Positions 21,201 through 31,400 of a DNA stretch of 64,000 nt are shown one piece after another. The notes under the pieces are model-generated. The model saw nothing but the letters and a program-made list of their open reading frames with translations. It was not told the origin of the DNA and did not search any database. This DNA is from Symbiodinium natans (Eukaryota; Sar; Dinophyceae; Suessiales; Symbiodiniaceae). Positions within the stretch are counted from its first letter, which is position 1; every line of letters begins with the position of its first letter. Made by a program: the position numbers and the translations under genes. Where the stretch lies: contig CAJNDS010002655.1 in NCBI GenBank assembly GCA_905221605.1, positions 250,001-314,000 of the forward strand. Reading direction: 5' to 3'.

Positions 21201-22849
21201 TACGTAAGATCCGAGCTTCGTGGCTGTGTAGACGATGAAGTGTGCCCCAAATGCATTCCCTCCGGCCTTGATTCGTGTTCCCAAACCTAATCATGTACAA
21301 GCCCTCAGGCATCACGGATGGCGGGTTCCGACTGGACTATTCGGGCTCGCATGCCGGGAGCATGTTCGGGAGTCTGGGCCATGAGCTGTGTACGACTTCG
21401 GTCGAGACTTGTGACAAGGGATGTTGCGAGGCAGTCGCATGCAGACGATGGTAAGTTGGGGGTAGCGGGTTTCATTAGACTGGAGAGTCAACCGAGGGCC
21501 AACCGACGATATCCAAGACAATGTTGTATTACATTGTTGTATAGTGGAATATACTATATTGTGTGTAGAATTGAAGAACAGTAATGATATTTACAATAAT
21601 CCTAATGGTCACGAAAAAAGTACAACAAATTTCTATCTGTATCTGTATCTGTATCTGCGTCTGTATCTGAATATCTAATATCTCATATCTAATATCTAAC
21701 ATCCAATATCTAGTACCTAATATCTAATATCTAATATCCAATATCTAGTATCTAATATCTAATATCTAATATCCAATATCTAATATCTAATATCCAATAT
21801 CCAATATCCAATATCTAATATCCAATATCTAGTATCTAATATCGAATATCTAATGTCTAATATCAAGATTTTTTCTTTGACCGACCCAAGGAAAGGTGCC
21901 TACTTCTCGGACGCTTGGCGGAACCGAGGGCCGATTCACGGGCTTTCGAGAGCCGAAGACTGGGGTTGAGGGTTTAGGGTTTAGGGTTTAGGGTTTAGGG
22001 GTTGAGGGTTTGGAGTGCAGTCCGGAACCCATTATTATACATCGCCTCACCTGCAGCCCTTCTGCGTTTGGCTGTTCGGGTGATGGCCCTCGCCTAAAAC
22101 GCCGAAGCCTTGAAAGCTTTCCATGCACCGTGCACCCGTCAGAATTGTGGTGCAGGGTTTGTGGTGTCCTGCCGTAGCCCCGTGCAGTTTAGCTACCAAT
22201 GGCGTCCCTCCGTTACAGTTGCGGTGTGGTCTAGTGTTTATGACATGTCATGCTGCGTACTATCCCCTCTCCCTACACATAGAATCTTGGTACCTCGCAA
22301 ACCTTTGCACAAGCCTTCGTAGGAGAAGGGGCTCTGGAGAAGCTGTCTGTGGTTCGCAGGGTTTCGTGGAACCCCTCCCACCTTCGCAAAGGAGCTAGCC
22401 TTGACTCCTTTGCCTGGCCACGCAACCCTCCGCGATGAAAATCCTGGCGCCCAGCGCCCGCATCTTGCCCCTCTTCAAGCACTGCTCCTGGCAGGAGTGC
22501 TCTTCGAAAGCTGACGAGTATTCGACCGATGGGGACGGCATCTACGAAGGATGGGAGTTGCTTGTGAGGAGTTTTGTCAGGTTGCTTCGTTTGGGTTGGC
22601 CCTCGGCAGGTGAAGGGTTGAACAGCTGATGCCTGAACTGCTTGTGCATCTGCGGCTAAGATTTGGGATGCCTTTTGGCCACTGCAGGTTTGGTTGCCGA
22701 CTCTTGCAAAATGGCGAGGGTTGGGTCTCAAACACGACACCGCAAGGCCTGAACCATCCTCAAAACCCCTGAAGAACCAACACACTGAGTAGAGATGGAC
22801 GTGCAGCCCCTCACCGCCCTAACCCTAACTCCCCGAAGTCTCATGCAGT

Positions 22850-23221
22850 TAAACCCTAAACCCTAAACCCTAAACCCTAAACCCTAAACCCTAAACCCTA
22901 AACCCTGAACCCTGAACCCTGAACCCTGAACCCTGAACCCTGAACCCTGAACCCTGAACCTAAACCCCTAAACCCCTAAACCCCTAAACCCCTAAACCCC
23001 TAAACCCCTAAACCCCTAAACCCCTAAACCCCTAAACCCCTAAACCCCTAAACACCTAAACCCCTAAACCCCTAAACCCCTAAACCCCTAAACCCCTAAA
23101 CCCCTAAACCCCTAAACACCTAAACACCTAAACCCCTAAACCCCTAAACCCCTAAACCCCTAAACCCCTAAACCCCTAAACCCCTAAACCCCTAAACCCC
23201 TAAACCCCTAAACCCTAAACC
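22850..23221 (-). repeat. Three-block telomere-like array, copy B version
   Basis: Same block order as 6528-6907 but 8 bp shorter, with a few CACCTAAA units among the CCCCTAAA octamers. Confidence 0.93.
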
Positions 23222-25060
23222 GGGCTGTATCCCCAAGCCAGCTCCAAACCAACCCAAAGGAGTTTTTGCGATGATCCTTTGCCGAGTTGCCTGCGGACAG
23301 CTCTTGCGCATGCTCCGCGCCCTGCCTTGCTTGGGAAGGAGACCCAGCGATTGGGTTTAGGGTTTGGGGTTTGGGGTTTGGGGTTTTAGGGTTTAGGGTT
23401 TAGGATGTTCCAGGCTTCAGACCAACATGCGATGAGCGAGTGCGTGTAGGCCTTACAAGGGTTCGGTCTCAAGCCCTAGCTCTCACTCCAAAGTACGCTT
23501 CTTGCAGATGTGTTGAGAGTACTTCAGCATGGCATACGGGAGGAGGCTACTTTTTTTGCTCGGTACGCGGCAGGCCTGGCAAAGAAACAGCACTGAACGT
23601 AGACAATGGGTTCGGGAGGTTGCGAAAGGGCAAGCGCTGAAGACATTTCGAGCAGAGCTCTTCAGCAGATTGCGGATGGGCAAGCGCTGAAGACATCCCC
23701 TCTTACTCAGCATGTAAGAACCTCCTGGTGTCAACACACTTTGGGGAAGCATTCTTACGGCGAAGGGGAGGGGGGTGACCGAAAACCATCTGGGGTGACC
23801 GAAAACCATCTGGGGCTCATTCGAACATTCGGAATCAGCCAGAATGTTTGTTCATGCACTGCGCTGCCATTCCACATCGAAAGGCGGAGGTCAGTCGGTT
23901 CCTGCTCTTCGCAGGTGTAAGGTGAGCACGCCCGAACTATCCCCAGGCCCTCAACCCCAAACCCTCATGGGTTTTCCAACCGGCGCCAAGCACTGAGTCA
24001 GAGCCAAACCCTAAACCCTAAAACCCTATCGAGCCACGCCAAAGGCCCAGACAGCCGCGCCGTGGATCAAGCGCTAGCGAGCCAGGTTGCCACATCGGCC
24101 ACTGGGCGGGGAGTCAGTTTCGGACGTAGGGTTTAGGGTTTAGGGCTTTTGCAAAAGGGTTCAGGGTTTAGGGTTCTTGCAAAACCATCCAGGCGAGGAC
24201 CTTCTGCAAGCCTGCTGCAAAAGGGTTCTTGCAAAAGGGTTTAGGGTTCAGGGTCCAGGGTTTTTGGCAAGAAGGGTTCGGGTATAGGCTCCCCCAAACC
24301 CTCAACCTTTACTTACTGTTGGTTCGCAGAGAATGAGGGAATTAGGGCCCTACACATACCCTTTAGGGGAATATAGGGAATATACTGTAGGGTCATCGCA
24401 GTCGCTCCCAAGATCCGACAGGCCCTTTGTCAGAGATCTTCCCAAATGTTTACACAGCGCCGGAAAGAGACGCCGTCCCGTCCAGATGAAGGCCTTGAGT
24501 TAGAAGCACGCTGGGAGCCCCAACCATCTCGCCAGGTCCTGGGAGACCGGGAAGCTTCCGTCGGCACTTACCGAGAGTGCCCCGGCTATGGTCTCACACT
24601 GAGGGCGTCAAGGCTTTAGAGTTCACTCGAGTCTAGAAAGTCAGAGCAGGCTTTACAAAAAAAGCATCGCTTAAGGGTCAAGGACCTTTGGGCTGATGCA
24701 GCAGGCCATTGAGAATTTGAGGGCAGGTCGGAACCCAATCCGCAACCCTGGAGGAACCATGGTCCTGAGCCGAAGAGTAAAGCTTGGATCACCCGGTTCG
24801 GATTCTGATGCCTGGGCTCAGGGGTTGCAGCAAGGCAAAGAGCAGCAGGGTGGGCCGTGGAGTAGATCTGCAATCTCGTGCGAACCTGCTACATCAGGTT
24901 TGTGGTCTTCGACGCGGCCCAGATCTATCCGGAATACGTGCTGCTGGGCGTTCTCAGCCTTGCTTGTCGCTTTGGGGCTTCAGGGTGAATCCAAAACGTG
25001 CTTCGACCATCAAGGCGTGCACAGCACATGGGTCAGGGATGTCACGCGTCTGCCAAGACT

Positions 25061-25203
25061 TACTGTTGGTTAGTAGGGAATGGGGGACTGAGGTACCCTT
25101 TATAATCCCTTAAAGGGTATATATATATATATATGCATTTTTTCTATATATATATATATATATATATGGCCCTACTTCCCTCATTCCCTGCGAACCAACA
25201 GTA
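25061..25203. mobile_element. MITE-like palindromic element (copy B of 8747-8889)
   Basis: Same inverted arms (TACTGTTGGTT / AACCAACAGTA) and TA-repeat core. Confidence 0.75.
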
Positions 25204-26161
25204 GGAAGAATCGCCTTGAATCGCCGGGGGGGCAGCCAAGGATACTCTACGAGCGAGAGTTCTGAATGTGATGCCAGGGCTGCCTGAAGGTACTGCCCTG
25301 CCCTGCCTGGTAACTTTGCAGGCCCCTCACGCACTGAAGAAGTTCAGAGACCTGAGGGAGATCTGACTTTTGGATGCTGCAGGGGGAGTGCGAGACTGAA
25401 TGCCGCTACCCTAAACCCTAAACCCTAAACCCTAAACCCTAAACCCTAAACCCTAAACCCTAAACCCTAAACCCTAAACCCTAAACCCTAAACCGGGGCA
25501 TATTGTGGGGATTGGGCTCTTGTTGCGTATCGGCCGCATGGCAACCCCAGATGTCAGGTCGGGGTAAACCCTAAACCCTAAACCCTAACCCCAAACCCCA
25601 AACCCTAAAACCTAAACCCTAAACCCTAAACCCTAAACCCTAAGCCCTAAGCCCTAAACCCTAAACCCTATGCCCTAAACCCTATACCCTATACTCTTGG
25701 CCCTAAACCCTCAACCCTAAACCCTCAACCTTAAACCCTAAACCCTAAACCCTAAGCGTTGCCGGATGCTCAGAGGATGTGATGGTCATGCACTCCCAGG
25801 TCGCACCCCAACTTTCCTAGGAAGGCCCTTGGGACATTTATATGTAGGGTTTAGGGTTTAGGGTTTGGGGGTTAGGGTTTAGGGTATAGGGTTTCAGGGT
25901 TTAAGAGGACCACAGGCAGGATTTTTTTTTCAGAGGGTTTTCAAGGCCATCCTCGTTTCAGAAGTTTGTCTTGCTGGGGCTTCGCTGCACGTCTTTCAAC
26001 GAAAGTTCCAGCCGCCCATCTGCCATCAGCCCTCCAAGGCGGCAGATTCCCTGCCTGGTCCCAAACGACCATAAACTCAAACTTTGGGGACTTTAGGGCT
26101 TAGGGTTTAGGGTTTAGGGTTTTGGGTTTAGGGTCTAGGGTCTAGGGTCTAGGGTTTAGGG

Positions 26162-26389
26162 TGCGGAGCTGCAATTGGTATTGTAGAAAGGAGTTGGTAT
26201 TGGAAGTTGAAGGGTCAATGAACCCGGTAATCTTTGGCTCAAGCCATGACCAAAGCGGTCGAAGGTTTCGTAAAAAGTGTACCCTTGGTTTGGGGTCTTG
26301 CTGTTCGGTTGTTGGTTGTTCCAGGGGTAATAAGGGCTTCTGTTGGGGTTGACTGTCTTGTTCCCTGTCCTCCTTCGGTTGCCCCCCGT
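26162..26389 (+). repeat. 5' LTR, copy B
   Basis: 228 bp, identical by eye to 35861-36088. Contains the TTTGGCTCAAG motif at 26233-26243. Confidence 0.95.
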
Positions 26390-26390
26390 A

Positions 26391-26405
26391 GGTTATGAGC
26401 CCAAG
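26391..26405 (+). promoter_or_regulatory. Primer-binding site, half-tRNA-iMet type (copy B)
   Basis: Same GGTTATGAGCCCAAG, one base after the LTR, complementary to a tRNA-iMet anticodon arm. Confidence 0.85.
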
Positions 26406-26452
26406 TTAGGCTTCCTGCGGAATTGGTAAAGATTTTTCGTTTGTTTAACGCC

Positions 26453-28354
26453 ATGGACATGATGCGGCGTCGCTCTGAGCCTGGACTGTCGCCAACGGCC
26501 AATGAAGCCGAAGGAAATCGTGGTGATGGGGGTGAAGATCGACAACAAATGGTACAAGCACTGACAGATGGTAGGGAGGTTGCAATGATACAACCAACGC
26601 CTCAGGTGGAAAACGAAGTGGTTCCGGTTCAAGCAGCAAATCCTTTCTGGAGCGAGCGGGCTCAAGAAGAAATGAGACTTAGGCAATCAAGGCCGGCAAG
26701 TCTTCCCGCGAGCGGAGGGGATAGGAGTGGTGAAGGTACGAGGAGACCGCCTTCGCTGCAAGACCTTTTGGGTCAGGAACCTGCACCTGTTGAGAGACCA
26801 TCGTCAGGCTTAATGGGACAAATGGAACGAGGTACTATTGGTGGAGTGCAAGCCGACGAAGAACTCATTCCTGATGTTAGTGGTGAAGAGCAAACTGAAG
26901 ATATGGCGGTGGTGAAGCGTGCGCTGAAAGAGTTGCTTGTGCAGACAAAGGAGCTGGGGAACAGGTTGCATCGGGTGGAGGAAAAAAGCTATACCTCTGC
27001 TGCATCTGGGTCAGCTTCAAGGGCACGGAGCTCTGGAGTGGTGGACGCAAACACGGCATATCCTCTAGGAATGACTCCAGAGAAGCAGTACCTGCCAGGA
27101 CAAGTTTTCTACACGGATGGTATGGGTGGTTTTTGGACTGTGTTGCCTGATGGGACATGGCTGCCTATTGAGGGCTACGACCTGCCAAAGGGTTGTGATC
27201 TTCAATCCTTGCCTGGGTCCAGGAAGGGGGATGTTCAAGTGGAGGATGAAAAAGAAGTGCCAATGATGCATGTAGCTGAAGGGAAGAAACCCTCCAGATT
27301 GCCTCCATTGAATTACCCCACGGGAGGTCCTGCAAGTGGTGGATATGCAAGTGGACCACCTGGTTTAACACATGTTCCGATTACTTCCGTGCCATCAGGT
27401 GTTGATGGTTCTGTCGCACCTGCGGGGAACCAGCCCGGTTTTGTTTCAGCTCGGGAAACTGCAACGCAAGAGAACTCAGCAGGATCGGGTGGATATACAA
27501 TGGTGGATGATGTTCCGTATCGGTGGAAAATGGTCGCTGGGAAGTTGGAATTAGAAAAGGTTCCGCTCACAGCTGTTACGCCCGGTATAGGACATGGACT
27601 ACCTCAAGGGCCTGGTGGAAGGGTCAGTTTACCTCCTGGAGCAGTGGTGCCACGCGGTATGCCAATCACTGGTGATAGTTCTGGAACCGAACGTCCGGAG
27701 GCTCTCGGGAAGCATGTGATGAGCCTTCCAACTTTGGCAGACTACACACCAAGCAATCCGACGGCACTGGGTGATTGGATCGCAATGATCGAACCAATGT
27801 TGTCTTCGCTGACAGATACAGGAAGAGTGTGGTGGCAATGCGTCTACTCAAAGGCATATCAAGCGTATGCCAAATGGTTGAGTGTTTCTCCACTGGAAAG
27901 GTTGGGCATCAAGGCTGAGCTGGAAGGGCTCAAAGTGGTTCAAACTGTGCATGTTTTGTTGGAGCAGAGAGCGGTGTCTTTGCTGCTACAGGCGATTCCG
28001 GAGAGATTGAAGACCGAGATCGTTTCCACTCGAATGTTGGGGTCAGTGATGATATTTTACAAATTGCTGACGGTTTACCAACCAGGTGGAGCAAATGAGC
28101 GCAGCACAATGTTGAACTTCTTGGTGCAACCATCTTCAGCAACCTCGATCTCAGAGGCTATTAAGGGAGTGCGACAATGGGCGCAATGGCGTTCCCGATT
28201 AAGGGAGCTGCGAGCATCCGAGCCGGACGCTACCTTGCTTATCAAGGGATTGGATGCTTTATCATCCGCGTTGCTGGCAAAAACACCCTACGGTGCATTT
28301 CAGAGTGGCATCCTTTCGGGAGAAATTGGGGGTGGACTACTCGCCGACCTCTGA
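26453..28354 (+). CDS. Copia Gag N-terminal part, copy B (frameshifted)
   Basis: Starts at the ATG in GCCATGG context. The first ~420 residues are low-complexity, Gly/Pro/Glu-rich, with an aromatic YTDGMGGFW...DGTWLP patch. From about 27725 an alpha-helical capsid-like region (DWIAMIEPML...WWQCVYSKAY...) begins; this is the particle-forming Gag of retrotransposons by position and character. An A-run of five at 28279-28283 (four in copy A at 11965-11968) shifts the frame, and translation would end at 28354. The real frame resumes at 28281. A homopolymer change of one base is a common sequencing or consensus error. Confidence 0.88.
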   Translation: MDMMRRRSEPGLSPTANEAEGNRGDGGEDRQQMVQALTDGREVAMIQPTPQVENEVVPVQAANPFWSERAQEEMRLRQSRPASLPASGGDRSGEGTRRPPSLQDLLGQEPAPVERPSSGLMGQMERGTIGGVQADEELIPDVSGEEQTEDMAVVKRALKELLVQTKELGNRLHRVEEKSYTSAASGSASRARSSGVVDANTAYPLGMTPEKQYLPGQVFYTDGMGGFWTVLPDGTWLPIEGYDLPKGCDLQSLPGSRKGDVQVEDEKEVPMMHVAEGKKPSRLPPLNYPTGGPASGGYASGPPGLTHVPITSVPSGVDGSVAPAGNQPGFVSARETATQENSAGSGGYTMVDDVPYRWKMVAGKLELEKVPLTAVTPGIGHGLPQGPGGRVSLPPGAVVPRGMPITGDSSGTERPEALGKHVMSLPTLADYTPSNPTALGDWIAMIEPMLSSLTDTGRVWWQCVYSKAYQAYAKWLSVSPLERLGIKAELEGLKVVQTVHVLLEQRAVSLLLQAIPERLKTEIVSTRMLGSVMIFYKLLTVYQPGGANERSTMLNFLVQPSSATSISEAIKGVRQWAQWRSRLRELRASEPDATLLIKGLDALSSALLAKTPYGAFQSGILSGEIGGGLLADL

Positions 28355-28440
28355 AACTGCGACACAACTAGCTGAAATGTTACAGGCAGAGTTTGAACTG
28401 CTATTGCATAGTGCTGGTGAACAAGAGGTGAAGCAGGACT
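27725..28440 (+). other. Gag capsid-like domain
   Basis: Helix-rich region from the LPTLADYTPSNP stretch to LLLHSAGEQE. It is placed just upstream of the zinc modules, as in retrotransposon Gag. The A-run frameshift falls inside it in copy B. Copy A equivalent: 11411-12125. Confidence 0.7.
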
Positions 28441-31400
28441 CGGACGCCAAGAAAAGGGCCAGGCTAAACAAGGCCCAAAAGGGAACTGGTGACGAGACGG
28501 AGGAGGGTGACAAAGGCAAAGGGAAAGGAAAAAGGTACAGCGGAGATGGTGAACGTCCTTTCTGTTGGATATATGGGAAGACCGATGCAGGTTGCAAGTT
28601 CGGATCCCGCTGCAAATTTCGCCATGACAAAGACTCCCTTGAGCGAGGAAGATGTTTTGAGTGTGGGGCCGTTGGCCATCTGCAGCCGCAATGTCCATAT
28701 AAGGATGGTGCAAGTTCCAATGTGGACTCAAACCCTGAGAGAAGCAGATCTAAAGGGAATTCTCCCAAAGGGGGAAAGGGCGGCAAAGGTGCGAAATGGG
28801 GAAATGCCAAAAAAGCAGAGGTAGCTGAAGGGGGAGATGAGACGGCTAATGCGGGATTGGATAAAGGTTCTGCAAGTCCCCCATCACCATCAACACCCAA
28901 TCAAGTCCTTGCTGAAGCGTTGGAAGTGCTGAAATCTATGAAGCTGTCATCAGCGCAGTCAGCATCGAGCGGGGATCCCAGTGTTCGAATGTTATGTGGA
29001 TCTGGATTGTTTCAGCAGGAAAGGAGAGTGGCGTTGGTGGATACGGCTGCTACGCATCTTGTGCGGACGCTTTTTCCATGGGAATGTTTACCCGACACTA
29101 CTGTTATGGTGCAAAGCGCGCTTGGTGGTGTGGCAATGAGGATTACAGAGAAAGGGACGTTGATTAGGGAAGACAATGGGCCCCTGATTATCCCTCTCTG
29201 GTTGATTTTGGAGTTTGGGGCGAACCTCACTGTGATCAATGGGATGTGTCACGTGGGTGCAAAATCTTCGCTGGACCAGCTCTTGTGGTTTGAACATGGC
29301 TGTTTGGTTATGGATTACAAAACAGCTGAAAAAATGGTTTTGCATGCTGAAAGGCAGCGTGCGTCTTGGTCCCATTCTCAATGGAGGAATGGAAGGGCGG
29401 ACTGTGGAGTCGGTTCGTCGGATGCCACGTTGTTGCCGAAGCAGGGAGAAGGCCGAGGAGTATGCGTTCTACATGTGGCCAGGGTTTCTGACACCAATGA
29501 GTGTTCGGGAATGGGCATGTTGGACTCGGGAGCATCACATCCTCTCAGATCACTTCGTCCTGGAGAACAGCTTCCGCAGCAAAAGGTGTTGGTGTCTTTA
29601 GCTGTTGGATCTCGGGAGATGTGTATAACCCCAGGTGGGACCCTGGTAACTCCTGAAATGGTAGATCCACTAGTGCCAATTGGCAAAGCGAGCGCCTTGG
29701 TTGGTCTCAGAGTTCAGTGGCGTGGTGGCAAGTGCACAGCCTCACATCCTGTTCTGGGGGAACTTCGCGTTCGTGATCTGAATGGGTGCCCTTGTTTGGA
29801 AAAGGAGGTGGCGCTTCAGACCATTGATGAAATGGATTGGTGCTCACCAAAGCAAGCTTTGAAGGTGGCACGTATGGTTCAAGGGTGTCCGAATACGGAC
29901 AACGAGGTGGCTGTAAAAACGTCGTTGCAAAGCGCAGCGCGGACAGCGTCAGCGAATGAGGAGGAGTTCGTCCAGGCATCCTGGAGATTTCTTCGGTGGT
30001 ATTATGGGGATATACCAGAAAATGTGCTGATGGAGCTGTTGCCACGTGGAGATATTGCGGCGTTGCCTTTCAACCGTCATAAAAGGAGACGGCTGGCACG
30101 AGCAAAAAGGGTGGTGGTACACCTATTTTCAGGAAAACAAAAATGGCTTTTTCCCAGTCGGGATGTGGAGGTACTGGAGCTGGATTTGACAAAAGGCGGT
30201 GACCTACATAATTCGAGCGTCTGGAAGTATCTTCTGCATCTGGCGGCTGAAGGAAAGGTGGTTGCTGTGGTGGGAGGACCTCCATGCAGGACAGTGTCAA
30301 GGTTGAGAGGTGAAGACGGTGGTCCACCTGTATTACGCCGACGCTGTGGGCCTGAACGGTTGGGGTTAAAAAGTCTTCCTTGGCCACATCAAGAATTAGC
30401 TCAAAAGGATGGTGTTTTACTTCTGAAGATGCTTTTCCTATATGACGTGGCGGTGCATTCAAGGTGTGGAACTGCTGAAGTCATCAATGGAAGTTCTGTC
30501 TTCTTTGGCATGGAAAGCCCTGGGGACCCTGAACTCATAGGGAAAGATTTCTCTCAGAACGGCAAAACGGTCTTGAGTGCTGAGGATCTGGTGGATGGTT
30601 CTCAGGAAGGGCTCTCAAGTCCTACCTTCTGGAGTTGGCCAGAGGTGAAAAGCTTTTGTGAGCGTTATGGAATGTACGCTGCACACTTTGATCAAGGAGC
30701 GTTGGGACATGCTCTGGTGAAACCTACGACTTTCCTGGTGTCTGATATGGAACTATGGGAATCGTTGGAACAGGTTCGCGTGGTTGTTCCGTGGTCAGCA
30801 ACATTCGCTTCTACCCTGGAAGAGCGTATTGGACAGTCCTCTATATGGGCGCGATGGGCGTTTGGATTGGTTAAAAGAACACGTCACAGGTTGGCACAAT
30901 GGTTGCATGAGAGCGATGCTGAACGGGCAGCTATGGTGTCAAAAAAGGAAGAACGAGAAGGAACGTTACGGAGGTTGACAGCTGAGGAGCGTGCCTTCCG
31001 TGACCATTGCCTAAGGGGGCATATTCCCTTCAGACGTGATTGTCAAATCTGTGTGTCTGCTGCTGGAAAAGAGCGTCGCCATTTGAGGCGAAAGCATGGG
31101 GATGCTTACACTTTATCATTGGACTTAGCGGGTCCATACAAGTTTTCAAAGGATGCTCACCAGCAGAAGCCACGACACGCTGTTATTGGTGTGTATCAAT
31201 TTCCAATGTTGGATCCCAATGTGGGTCGCCCTCCAGAAAAGGAGGAAGATGCGGATGAGGTGGAAGATCAGGTGGTAGATGATGGTGCTGGTGTTGGAGA
31301 ATGGTTAGGCGATGCAGTCGCTAACTTCGAGGAGGAAGACTCTGCACCGGTGGAACCTGCGCCAGTTCTGGAGGCAGAGGTGTTGAAAATTCAAGCTTCT

